Source: Polyangiaceae bacterium
GTDB taxonomy: Bacteria; Myxococcota_A; Polyangia; Polyangiales; Polyangiaceae
Length of the DNA: 64,000 bases
Assembly (NCBI GenBank): GCA_041389725.1
Contig: JAWKRG010000006.1
Span: 372,001-436,000, forward strand
Direction of reading: 5' to 3'
Each line of letters opens with the position of its first letter. Positions within the stretch are counted from its first letter, which is position 1. A program made the translations under genes and the position numbers. Shown one piece after another: positions 9,384 through 16,825 of this stretch. The notes beneath the pieces are model-generated. The model searched no databases. It saw only the letters and a list, made by a program, of their open reading frames with translations, and was not told the origin of the DNA.

Positions 9384-10490
9384 ATGGAGGCCACGACTCG
9401 ACCCAAGGTGTACAGCGTCGCCGTGGAGACCACCCCGGTCTGCAATCAGCGCTGCGACTACTGCTACAACGATTGGCGCGAAGACAACGGGGCGGGCCTC
9501 GAGACCGGTGGCAAAGACAAGCTCAAAGCCCGGGTCGCGAAGCTGCTCGACGCCTGGGACATCGATCACATCACCGTCACCGGTGGGGAGCCGTTCGCGC
9601 GCAGCGACATCTTCGAAGTCTTGGAGCTGATCGCCTCCCGCGGAGCGGGCGTGCAGATCATCTCCAACGGCGGACTGATCGACGACGCCATCGCCGAACG
9701 GCTTGCACGCCTCGGCGTGCGCTACGTGCAGGTCACCCTCAACGGCCCCGACGAAGCTTCCCACGGAGCGCACGTCGGCGCCGGACACTTCGATCGCACC
9801 TTGGCAGGCATGGACGCCATGAAGCGCCACGGCGTCCCGGTCGTGGGCTGCATCGTGCTCACCAAGCGTAATCATGACCAAGTCGGCGCCATCCTCGACA
9901 TCTTTCACAGTCGTGGCGTGCGCAGCATCGCGCTCAGCCGCTTCAGCCCCGCTGGCTACGCCGCACGCCACGCGGCGCAATTGCTACCGACGCGCAGCGA
10001 GCTGTTGGTCGCGTTTCGCCAGGCGCTGCCCTTCGGCAAAGAGCAGGGCATGACTCTGCATTGCACGATGCCGGTGCCCCCATGCAGCGTCGAAGTCGAG
10101 GAACTCGATCCGATCCGCTTTGGCACCTGCCCCATCGGCACGCAGATGCAAGAGCTGGCCCTCGGCCCCGACGGCAAGCTCAAGAACTGCACGCTGCATC
10201 GCACGGCCTTGGGCGGAGTGGCGGACATTCTGGATCCCGAAGTCGACTTGGTCGCCCTGCTCGATGCGCCCGAGCGCAGCGAGTATCGCCGCGAGTTGCC
10301 CGAGTTTTGCCAGGGCTGCCTGCACGCCTCGAGCTGCGCCGGCGGCTGCGGCGCCGCCGCCGAATGGGTCAGCGGGCACGCTCGCAAGTTCGTGGATCCC
10401 TTCGTCGCTCAACACGTGGACGACGACCTGGCCGATCGCCTCGACCACGAGCGCAAGAACGGCCGCACCCACTTGGACGTGATCTTGTAG
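9384..10490 (+). CDS. SPASM-domain radical SAM enzyme, putative repeat-lipoprotein maturase
   Basis: About 368 residues from ATG 9384; the longer frame upstream overlaps a divergent gene. The radical SAM cluster motif CNQRCDYC (C20, C24, C27) is followed by the SAM-binding TGGEP segment. The C-terminal region has further cysteines at C249 and C269 (CPIGT…GPDGKLKNC) and C309, C312, C318 and C322 (CQGCLHASSCAGGC), the layout of a SPASM domain holding auxiliary Fe-S clusters. SPASM enzymes commonly modify peptides. The stop is 10 bp from the next start, and the AGGAGG ribosome site of the next gene overlaps this stop codon, so the repeat lipoprotein is its likely substrate. Confidence 0.88.
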   Translation: MEATTRPKVYSVAVETTPVCNQRCDYCYNDWREDNGAGLETGGKDKLKARVAKLLDAWDIDHITVTGGEPFARSDIFEVLELIASRGAGVQIISNGGLIDDAIAERLARLGVRYVQVTLNGPDEASHGAHVGAGHFDRTLAGMDAMKRHGVPVVGCIVLTKRNHDQVGAILDIFHSRGVRSIALSRFSPAGYAARHAAQLLPTRSELLVAFRQALPFGKEQGMTLHCTMPVPPCSVEVEELDPIRFGTCPIGTQMQELALGPDGKLKNCTLHRTALGGVADILDPEVDLVALLDAPERSEYRRELPEFCQGCLHASSCAGGCGAAAEWVSGHARKFVDPFVAQHVDDDLADRLDHERKNGRTHLDVIL

Positions 10491-10500
10491 GAGGCAGAGC

Positions 10501-10926
10501 GTGAGCGAGAGTCCGAAGCAGGCCATCCTCCGACGTCGCGCGCGCTTCCTCGCCGCCGCTCTCGCTTCGGCGGGTTTGGGCGCCGCGGCATGCGGCGGCA
10601 GCACTTCGAATTCCGACACCGGCGACGCCGCTGCCGACACCGGCGCGACGGACGCCAGTAGCGACACCATTCCTCAGCCGTGTCTCGGCGCGCTACCTGA
10701 CGACGCGGCGAGCGACACGCTGCCGCAACCCTGCCTCGAGCCGCCCCTGGACGCTGGTTCCGACGTCATCCCCCAACCGTGCCTCGAACCGCCGCTGGAC
10801 GCAGGATCCGACGTCGTTCCCCAGCCGTGCCTCACGCTTCCGCCCTTCGACGCTGGCAACGACTCGACTCCGCAGGCCTGTCTCGCCCCGCCCTCGGATC
10901 CCGGCGACGCCGGCGGCGGGAACTGA
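10501..10926 (+). CDS. Short lipoprotein with five Cys/Asp/Pro repeats; putative radical SAM substrate
   Basis: 141 residues from GTG 10501, with AGGAGG at 10489-10494. The N-terminus is a signal (ILRRRARFLAAALASAGLGA) with a loose lipobox at C31. After an Asp/Ala/Thr spacer come five units centred on SDxxPQPCL with cysteines at C61, C78, C94, C110 and C127 (spacing 17, 16, 16, 17), joined by PPLDAG-type links. Apart from C31, every Cys is in a repeat. It has no globular domain and lies between two radical SAM genes, 10 bp and 3 bp away. This is the expected context of a multi-core modified peptide. No family was recognised; the substrate role is inferred. Confidence 0.8.
   Translation: MSESPKQAILRRRARFLAAALASAGLGAAACGGSTSNSDTGDAAADTGATDASSDTIPQPCLGALPDDAASDTLPQPCLEPPLDAGSDVIPQPCLEPPLDAGSDVVPQPCLTLPPFDAGNDSTPQACLAPPSDPGDAGGGN
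10660..10884 (+). repeat. Five 16-17-residue repeats (core SD-x-x-PQPCL)
   Basis: Units start at residues S54, S71, S87, S103 and N120 of the lipoprotein. Core residues are S/N-D-x-x-P-Q-P/A-C-L, with the linker P-P-L/F-D-A-G. Units two to four differ at several third codon positions while the amino acids are kept, which points to selection on the protein repeat and not simple DNA slippage. Confidence 0.85.
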
Positions 10927-10929
10927 CTC

Positions 10930-13089
10930 GTGTCCGGCGCCGATCGCCCGCGCGTCGCGCTGCTATGGCCCGGCGGACTCTTCGCGGGCGGCGCCAACTT
11001 CGGCGTGCCGCAGCTGTTGATGATCGCGCGCGCACTCCAACAGCGTACGGGCGCGCAGGTCGACGTCATCGATCTCGACATGGAGCGTGCCATCGGCGCC
11101 GTCGACCTCGCCAAGCTGTTCGCGCCACGCTACGACGTCGTCGGCATCTCCTGCTACTCGTCCTACGACTACTTGAAGGTGATGGCGCTGGCGGAGCGCA
11201 TTCGCACGCTGCAACCCCAGGCCTGGCTCGTGACCGGGGGCTATCACGCCAGCGCGCGCCCTGGTGACTTCACTCGCGAGGACTCGCCCTTCGACTACGT
11301 CGTGGTGGGCGACGGCGAGAATCCCATGTGTCGCCTGGTGGAGGACCTGGCGCGAGGCAAGCGCCCGCTGCAACGCGTTCAGGGTCCCGATGCCGTCGCC
11401 CACATCCAGCACTTGGTACCCTACGACTGGGAGCTCTTGGCGCGCTACCGCCCCGTCGCGCGAAGCGTGGCGTCTCAGGCGGAGATCTATCTGTCGCGCG
11501 GCTGTCCCTTCGACTGCGCGTTCTGCATGGAGCGGGCCAAGCGCGATGTCTCCTGGCGTCCCCTGGACCCCCTGGCCGCGGTGGAGGAACTGCACCGCCT
11601 CGATCGCTTCTTGGATCTTTCGCGCTGGACACTGTTCGTCGCGGATGCCCTGTTCGGCATGAAGCGCCGCTGGCGCCGCGAGTTCCTCGAAGCGCTGGCG
11701 GCCCACCCGATCCGCGCGCGCAAGGTGTGGCTCTTGATCCGTGTGGATCTGATGGAACGCGAAGACATCGAACTGATGGCCCGCGCCAACGTCAGCCCCG
11801 GATTCGGACTCGAGTCTGGGGATCCCGAGCAACTCGCGCGCATCCGCAAGAGCGGCCACTTGGAGGACTACCTGGAGCGAATGCTCGCCGTCGCAAGCTG
11901 GGCGCGGGAACACGACGTGCCCTTTGGCGCCAACATCATCGTCGGACACCCCGGCGAGACTGAAGGCAGCATGCGCCGCAGTGCCGCCTACATGAAACGG
12001 CTGTTCCTGGACCCACCCCGCGGCACTACCGGGTTTCTCAGCGTCGACCCCTTCCGCCTGTATCCGGGTTCGCCCATCGACGAGGAGCGAGCGGACTGGG
12101 AGGCACGTACCGGCTTTCGTCCGCATCACTACCCGTGGTGGGAGGACGGTGATCAAGACTTCTTGAGCGAGTGGGTGGACCCATCCCGCGAGCTCGATTT
12201 CCGCCAAGCGCTTCGCCTGCGCCACGAGCTCTTCGCTCCCATCGTCCGCGGCATCGCGGACCGCTTCTGCTATGGCGGCCCCGCGCGCGACTACTACCAG
12301 CGCGCCGTCGACGAACAAGTGGCGCTGATGAACCCGCGGCGCCTGCTCCGAACCCTCGGCCTCTACCACCTGTGGCGCGGCCTCACCGGCGAGGTGCCCG
12401 CAGCCGAGCGACCGACCTTGCTCGCCGCGGACACGGAGCTGCGCGCTGCGGCGCGCGCCTTGCGTGAAGCCACCTTGGCAGCGACTGGGCTGAAGTGCGG
12501 CGATGCCGTACGACAGGCGCTGCTCGACGTCCCGCGCGAGCGCTTCGTGGAGCTCGAAGACGTTCCAGCCTCCGCTGAGGATCGCGCGCTGTCCCTGGGC
12601 GAAGCGGGGCTCTCCACCATTTCCGCCCTGCACGCCTACGCCACTTCCTTCGATGCCCTCGCGCTGCAAGCCGGTGATCATCTCGCCGATCTCGGAGCGG
12701 GCACGGGCTACGGCAGCGCCGTGGCTGCGCAGATCGTCGGACTCGAAGGCCGCGTCACCGCCGTGGAGTGGGATGCGGCGCTGGCGGCGCGCGCGCAGAC
12801 GAACCTGCACGACCTCACGCACGTGCGCTTCCACTGCGGCGACGCCCACGACACCACACTGTGGGATGGAGCGAACAAGGTCAGCCTGGGCTTCGCCGTG
12901 CAACACGTGCCCGCATCCTTTCTCGACGCCTTACCCGTCGGCGGCCGGCTCGTCGCGCCCGTCGGCGGTGATCCACAAGTCTTGGAGCTGTACGAGCGAA
13001 CCGAAAGCGGCATCGAACGCCGCGAGCTCGGCAAAGTGCGCTACGTCCCCGACCGCCACGCCCACCAACCCGCAGCGGATCTCACGTAG
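10930..13089 (+). CDS. B12-binding radical SAM enzyme fused to a PIMT-type (PCMT) methyltransferase
   Basis: About 719 residues from GTG 10930, three bases after the lipoprotein stop. Domains: B12-binding-like Rossmann region (about 8-150: VVGISCYSSYDYLKVMALA, YVVVGDGE), radical SAM core (CPFDCAFC: C192, C196, C199) to about 480, then a protein-L-isoaspartate O-methyltransferase-like domain (about 495-710). The latter has the PIMT N-terminal signature (RQALLDVPRERFVE), motif I DLGAGTGYGS (D587) and the ending VGGRLVAPVG. PIMT homologues in known RiPP pathways methylate Asp side chains to give aspartimide or isoaspartate. A radical SAM/PIMT fusion beside an Asp-rich repeat peptide suggests two chemistries on one substrate. 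The exact reactions cannot be read from sequence. Confidence 0.88.
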   Translation: MSGADRPRVALLWPGGLFAGGANFGVPQLLMIARALQQRTGAQVDVIDLDMERAIGAVDLAKLFAPRYDVVGISCYSSYDYLKVMALAERIRTLQPQAWLVTGGYHASARPGDFTREDSPFDYVVVGDGENPMCRLVEDLARGKRPLQRVQGPDAVAHIQHLVPYDWELLARYRPVARSVASQAEIYLSRGCPFDCAFCMERAKRDVSWRPLDPLAAVEELHRLDRFLDLSRWTLFVADALFGMKRRWRREFLEALAAHPIRARKVWLLIRVDLMEREDIELMARANVSPGFGLESGDPEQLARIRKSGHLEDYLERMLAVASWAREHDVPFGANIIVGHPGETEGSMRRSAAYMKRLFLDPPRGTTGFLSVDPFRLYPGSPIDEERADWEARTGFRPHHYPWWEDGDQDFLSEWVDPSRELDFRQALRLRHELFAPIVRGIADRFCYGGPARDYYQRAVDEQVALMNPRRLLRTLGLYHLWRGLTGEVPAAERPTLLAADTELRAAARALREATLAATGLKCGDAVRQALLDVPRERFVELEDVPASAEDRALSLGEAGLSTISALHAYATSFDALALQAGDHLADLGAGTGYGSAVAAQIVGLEGRVTAVEWDAALAARAQTNLHDLTHVRFHCGDAHDTTLWDGANKVSLGFAVQHVPASFLDALPVGGRLVAPVGGDPQVLELYERTESGIERRELGKVRYVPDRHAHQPAADLT

Positions 13090-13314
13090 GGCCATCGTCT
13101 CGACCGGCGCGCCAGGACGCGCCATCTGCAAGCGTCTTCCGACCTGAACCCGCTCACAACTGCCAAGCCGCGGAGAGCGCCAAGATTTGGTTTGTGTGTG
13201 GCTGCAGCAGCAGCCGCACAGCCAGCCCGTGGCGGATCTCCGCGCTCTTGGCGTCCTAGCGGCAAAACCACGGTTGCCTGTCGGGCTGCGGCCTCCTTGC
13301 CCGATCGGCGACGG

Positions 13315-14193
13315 TCAGTCCTGGGATTCCAGCTGGGTCAGCGCGGCTCGTGCGGCGGGGCGGAGCGCGTCGATGCTCAAGGGCGGCAAGCCTGCAAGGT
13401 GGGAGAGCCAGCGCGCGTGAGCCTCGCTTTGTCCCTGTCTGCGCGCGCGCCGGGAAAGCAGCAGCAGGGCGACGTGCTCGACCTCGCGTTCGCGCAGGGG
13501 TTCCGCCTCGTGTTGGCCGACCGCGCTCACCGGCGCCTCGCGCTGCAGCGCAGCGACTTCGCTCACCGTCGCCTCGTGCGCGGCCTGCATCGCGACGTGC
13601 TCCACGCTCGGCTCCGCGTCGGCCTCGGGCACCCCGAGCCAAATCTCATTTCCCATCACGCGTCCGCGAAGTCCAAGGGACGCCGACAGGTGCAGCACCA
13701 TGGACCCCAAACGCGGCGACAGTCGTGTTGCCGCCAGCAAGTGCGCCTCCAGCGCGCTCATGTCCCATTGCGGCAGCGGCAAGCGCTCCCAGTGTTCCGC
13801 TTCCAATAGCGCAGCCGCACGCAGCACTTCGGCAATGGGCCCGAGTTGCAGGACGCCCGCAAGCGCCGCGGGCATGTCGACTTCCGCTCGAGAAAGCTCG
13901 CTCAAATCCGTCGTCGCCACCCCTCGGGCCGCATCGAGCCCACGAAACAAGCACGCCAACCAATGCAGACGGCTCAGCATCTCGTGATCCGTCACTGCCT
14001 GCGCGAGCACCTGCGTGTCTTCGGCGAGGGTGCGCTCCGAGGCCGACCCCAAGCGCCGCTCGACCTCGCGCACGTACGCCGGGTTCCACAAGCCCGACGG
14101 GAAGCGCGCCAAGCCCTGCACGTGTGCCAGCACGTGCAGCACCAGATCCGCCCAGGGCCGCGCCTGGCGCAGGGGCGTCACCTCTGGAGACAC
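13315..14193 (-). CDS. Hypothetical helical protein
   Basis: About 292 residues from GTG 14193. The sequence is mostly helical, Leu/Ala/Glu/His-rich, with no signal peptide or TM segment and no known motif (for example WADLVLHVLAHVQGLARFP; QAAHEATVSEVAALQRE). It converges on the radical SAM-PIMT gene with a 225-bp gap and is divergent from the Fe-S carrier gene. Codon use matches its neighbours. It could belong with the radical SAM operon, but only proximity suggests this. Confidence 0.6.
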   Translation of the reverse strand: MSPEVTPLRQARPWADLVLHVLAHVQGLARFPSGLWNPAYVREVERRLGSASERTLAEDTQVLAQAVTDHEMLSRLHWLACLFRGLDAARGVATTDLSELSRAEVDMPAALAGVLQLGPIAEVLRAAALLEAEHWERLPLPQWDMSALEAHLLAATRLSPRLGSMVLHLSASLGLRGRVMGNEIWLGVPEADAEPSVEHVAMQAAHEATVSEVAALQREAPVSAVGQHEAEPLREREVEHVALLLLSRRARRQGQSEAHARWLSHLAGLPPLSIDALRPAARAALTQLESQD

Positions 14194-14326
14194 GCCGCCA
14201 GGCTCCTTGCATCTCGGACAGGGCCTTGGCGTTTGCGCGCCCCTGCGCTATGCCCCCTGGCGCGCTGTGGCGAGAGGACGTATGATCTCGTGAACTCGCG
14301 CATGGTTGTGGAGGCCAGAGAGTAGA

Positions 14327-14650
14327 ATGATATCGATTACCCCGCTCGCTGCAGACAAGGTCAAGGAGATTGCCCAGGCCGAAGGCCTCGACGGTCAAGG
14401 GCTGCGCCTGCGCGTGATCGGCGGCGGCTGCGCTGGTTTCCAGTACGACCTGTACTTCGAGGACAAACCCACGGATCTCGACGAACGCTTCGAGTCTCAG
14501 GGCGTCCAGCTCTACATCGACCCCCTCAGCTACCAGTACCTGGACGGCACCGAGATCGACTACGTCGATGGTGTCCACGGCTCGGGCTTCAAGTTCGGCA
14601 ACCCGAACGTGTCCGGCACCTGCGGCTGCGGCTCGTCCTTTTCCGTCTGA
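14327..14650 (+). CDS. A-type iron-sulfur cluster carrier (IscA/ErpA/HesB family)
   Basis: 107 residues, the normal family length. It has ITPLAADKVKEI at the start and the three conserved Fe-S ligand cysteines: one in GGGCAGFQYDL and two in the C-terminal CGCGSSF. A-type carriers pass [2Fe-2S] or [4Fe-4S] clusters to apo-enzymes. Start ATG 14327 follows a purine-rich stretch (GAGGCCAGAGAG). No isc/suf genes are adjacent, so it stands alone. Which of IscA, ErpA or SufA it equals cannot be settled from sequence. Confidence 0.92.
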   Translation: MISITPLAADKVKEIAQAEGLDGQGLRLRVIGGGCAGFQYDLYFEDKPTDLDERFESQGVQLYIDPLSYQYLDGTEIDYVDGVHGSGFKFGNPNVSGTCGCGSSFSV

Positions 14651-14666
14651 GCCAGGGATTGACCCT

Positions 14667-14687
14667 ATCTGGCCGAGAGCGCCAGAT
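14667..14687 (+). terminator. Hairpin after the Fe-S carrier gene
   Basis: ATCTGGC (14667-14673) pairs with GCCAGAT (14681-14687) around a 7-nt loop, 17 bp after the stop codon. No U-tract follows, so it is at best a weak terminator or a transcript-end stabiliser. Confidence 0.4.
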
Positions 14688-15187
14688 TAGGCCTTCTGCT
14701 CGGTATTGCCGCGCATGACGCGACGTGGGAGTTTGGGGTCTCGACGCGCTCCGTCGCGGCCGGCTACTCCCGCACCGAGCGTCGCGCCCGCACGCACGCC
14801 CTGCGCACGGCGCTGACGCCCGCTTCGCGTCCCGTCCGGGACCGTGTCCCGCGGTCGGTACCCGTGGGGTTGAGCAACCGCCAGGGCGGGAAGAGCGCCA
14901 ACGGGTTGGTTGGTTGGGGCCGCAGTCATGTGCACACGACCCGATCTCTTGGCGCGCCTTGGTGCTCGTGGCGTCGTGGCGGTTGCCAAGGCTTCAAACC
15001 GGGGAGATAGGTGACAGTTTGGACCGGTCACACGGGTGAAACTCCTGCCGAAAACCTGCGTATTTCCCCCGTAGCCCACCTCCTCGGGGAGCGTCACGGC
15101 AGCGGAAGCGACCGAGCGTCCAGCACTTCTGCCATCGCATCCAGAATTTGAGGTCGGCTCTAGACTTCTACCCCATCTGTGAATAAA

Positions 15188-15200
15188 TGACGTAACGTCA
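15188..15200. promoter_or_regulatory. Perfect palindrome TGACGTAACGTCA
   Basis: A 13-bp perfect palindrome with central A, about 150 bp upstream of the sigma factor start codon and in the AT-richest part of the gap. It looks like a dimeric regulator site. The binding protein is unknown. Confidence 0.4.
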
Positions 15201-15305
15201 CTTTTCGGTGGAATAGTCCGACGGGTTGGCGTGCTTGGGTTAGGCAAGCCAACGGACGTTGGACAGAGTGACAGCAATTTCAGACGGAAACTGAACGGAA
15301 CACTG

Positions 15306-15334
15306 TTGACCAGGACATGTCTAGGACATAACTT
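15306..15334 (+). promoter_or_regulatory. Candidate sigma-70-type promoter for the sigma factor gene
   Basis: TTGACC (15306-15311), 17-bp spacer, TAACTT (15329-15334). The spacer contains a direct repeat of AGGACAT (15312-15318 and 15323-15329). The predicted start near 15341 would begin at the ribosome site (AAGGAGG), leaving a very short leader, so the call is tentative. Confidence 0.3.
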
Positions 15335-15350
15335 GGTTCAAGGAGGCAGC

Positions 15351-16235
15351 ATGGCGCGCGAATACGACTCAGCTCTGTCCAGGTACATCACCCAGGTGCA
15401 TCGCTACCCGAAGCTGGACCGGGAAGCCGAGTATGAGCTCGCAAGCCGCTGGGTGAAGCGACAGGACCCCAAGGCCGCCGAGCAGCTCGTGCGCGCCCAC
15501 CTGCGCTACGTGGTCGCCATCGCGCTCAAGTATCGCCGCTATGGCGTGCCCATCTCCGAGCTCGTCGCCGAGGGCAACTTCGGTCTGGTGCACGCGCTGA
15601 AGAAGTTCGAGCCCGAGCGCGGAAATCGTTTCGTGACCTACGCGGCCTACTGGATCCGAGCCTACGTGCTCAACTACGTCATTCGCTCGTGGAGTCTCGT
15701 GGGCGTCGGCTCCGGCGCGCTACGGTCGAAGCTGTTCTTCAAGCTGCGACGCGAGCGAGTTCGCGTGATGAATCTGCTCGGGGATCGCGAGAAGGCCGAC
15801 GAAGCATTGGCAGAACAGTTCAAGGTCCCGAAGGAGCAATTGGCAAACATGCTGCGCCGTTTGGAGTCGCGCGATCTGTCTCTCGACACCCACGTGTTCG
15901 ACGATTCCGCCACGACGCTGGTGGACACCTTGGTCAGCCCGGATCCCGGACAGGACCAAGGCGTGGTGCACGATCAACAGCGCAGCTTGGTCAAGCGCAC
16001 CGTGCGCAACGCACTGGAGGTGCTCGACCCCCGTGAACGCTTCATCGTCGAGCGCCGATTGCTCGCCGACAACGAAGACGAACTGTCCCTGGCCGAACTC
16101 GGGCGTCGCCTCGGTGTTTCCCGTGAACGCGCACGGCAGCTCGAAGAGCGCGCCAAGCGCAAGCTGCGCAACCGCATCACCGAAATCACCCGCGTCGAAG
16201 GGGTAGATCTCGCAGAGCTGGAAAGCGCCGCCTGA
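15351..16235 (+). CDS. rpoH: RpoH-type (sigma-32 family) RNA polymerase sigma factor
   Basis: About 294 residues from ATG 15351, which has a strong AAGGAGG site; an upstream in-frame start lacks one. Region 2 is present (LVRAHLRYVVAIALKYRRYG, LVAEGNFGLVHALKKFEPERGNRFVTYAAYWIRAYV), as is region 4 with its helix-turn-helix (SLAELGRRLGVSRERARQLEERAKRKLR). The FEPERGNRF and YWIRAYVLNYVIRSWSLV segments match the RpoH group, in which the RpoH box lies between regions 2 and 3. It directs core polymerase to heat-shock-type or alternative promoters. Myxobacteria carry several paralogues, so the exact orthologue is uncertain. Confidence 0.85.
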   Translation: MAREYDSALSRYITQVHRYPKLDREAEYELASRWVKRQDPKAAEQLVRAHLRYVVAIALKYRRYGVPISELVAEGNFGLVHALKKFEPERGNRFVTYAAYWIRAYVLNYVIRSWSLVGVGSGALRSKLFFKLRRERVRVMNLLGDREKADEALAEQFKVPKEQLANMLRRLESRDLSLDTHVFDDSATTLVDTLVSPDPGQDQGVVHDQQRSLVKRTVRNALEVLDPRERFIVERRLLADNEDELSLAELGRRLGVSRERARQLEERAKRKLRNRITEITRVEGVDLAELESAA

Positions 16236-16245
16236 GCCCCCCTCA

Positions 16246-16382
16246 CCTTCCGGCCTTCCGAACTTCCTGTGCCCGCTTCTGCAGTAAGAAGATTCACAAG
16301 AAGGCCGGAAGAACGGAAGGAGTTGGGGTTCCCTTCCTCTCTCTTTCCGCCCTTCCGAACTTCCTGGGCTCTCTCACTTCTG
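16246..16382. repeat. Intergenic CTTCCG inverted repeat, copy A
   Basis: Forward unit CCTTCCGGCCTTCCGAACTT then CCTGTG (16246-16271), inverted unit CACAAGAAGGCCGGAAGAAC then GGAAGG (16295-16320), and a second forward unit TTTCCGCCCTTCCGAACTTC (from about 16345). It lies between the sigma factor gene and rnpB. The same element recurs at 29592, 37942 and 47807. Confidence 0.85.
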
Positions 16383-16420
16383 CCGTTTGCGCGTCGGGCG
16401 AAGCGTGCGTATCTTCGGCG

Positions 16421-16792
16421 GGTCGAAGTTTCGGGACGATCGCTGGCCTTCGGGCTGGAGGAAAGTCCGGGCTCCGCAGGGCAAGACGCCGGGTAACGCC
16501 CGGTGATGGTGACATCGAGGAAAGTGCCACAGAAAGCAAACTGCCTCGGCCTCGGCCGAGGTGAGGGTGAAAGGGTGAGGTAAGAGCTCACCGCGCGTCC
16601 GGCAACGGGCGCGGCACGGCAAACCCCGTCTGGAGCAAGACCACGTAAAGGGACGTTCGAGGGCTGCCCGTCCGAGTCCCAGGGTAGGTTGCTACAGGTG
16701 GTCGGTAACGGCCACCGCAGAGGAATGATCGTCGACGTGGATGCCGGCGACGGCGCCACGGGACAGAACCCGGCTTACGCGAAACTTCGACC
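16421..16792 (+). ncRNA. rnpB: RNase P RNA, bacterial class A
   Basis: Catalytic RNA of RNase P, which matures tRNA 5' ends. The conserved core is visible in order: GGAGGAAAGTCCGGGCTCC (about 16457-16475), AGAAAGCAAACTGCC, GGTGAGGTAAGAGCTCACCG, the GCAAACCC region and ACAGAACCCGGCTTA near the 3' end (about 16762-16776). The ends pair as helix P1: GGTCGAAGTTTCG (16421-16433) with CGAAACTTCGACC (16780-16792). The length of about 372 nt is normal. Processed ends may differ by a few bases. Confidence 0.96.
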
Positions 16793-16825
16793 ACGTCGCG
16801 AGCCCTGCTCGCGACGTGCGCTTTT
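16793..16825 (+). terminator. Terminator after rnpB, possibly bidirectional
   Basis: Perfect 10-bp stem ACGTCGCGAG (16793-16802) / CTCGCGACGT (16808-16817) with loop CCCTG, then GCGCTTTT. It directly follows rnpB and lies between it and the converging end of the AgmX/GltJ-like gene. Confidence 0.8.

Larger units (their letters stand above)
14651..15350. other. 700-bp gap before the sigma factor gene
   Basis: No convincing protein gene here; the open frames on either strand have no start site, homology or sensible composition. It holds a hairpin just after the Fe-S carrier gene, a perfect palindrome at 15188-15200 and a candidate promoter at 15306-15334. The AT content is locally higher around 15150-15200 than in the rest of the window, as expected for a regulatory region. 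Confidence 0.6.

Noticed and set aside
10963..12906. 647-codon reverse-strand open frame opposite the radical SAM/PIMT gene
   Set aside because: High GC keeps reverse frames open. The forward frame has clear domain motifs, and the reverse frame has none and no sensible composition.
13090..13314. Small gene or RNA between the convergent radical SAM and hypothetical genes
   Set aside because: No start/ribosome-site pair, strong hairpin or terminator was seen in this 225-bp stretch.
14687..15277. 196-codon reverse frame in the gap before rpoH
   Set aside because: Low-complexity Arg/Pro/Gly composition, no ribosome site, and it overlaps the regulatory palindrome.
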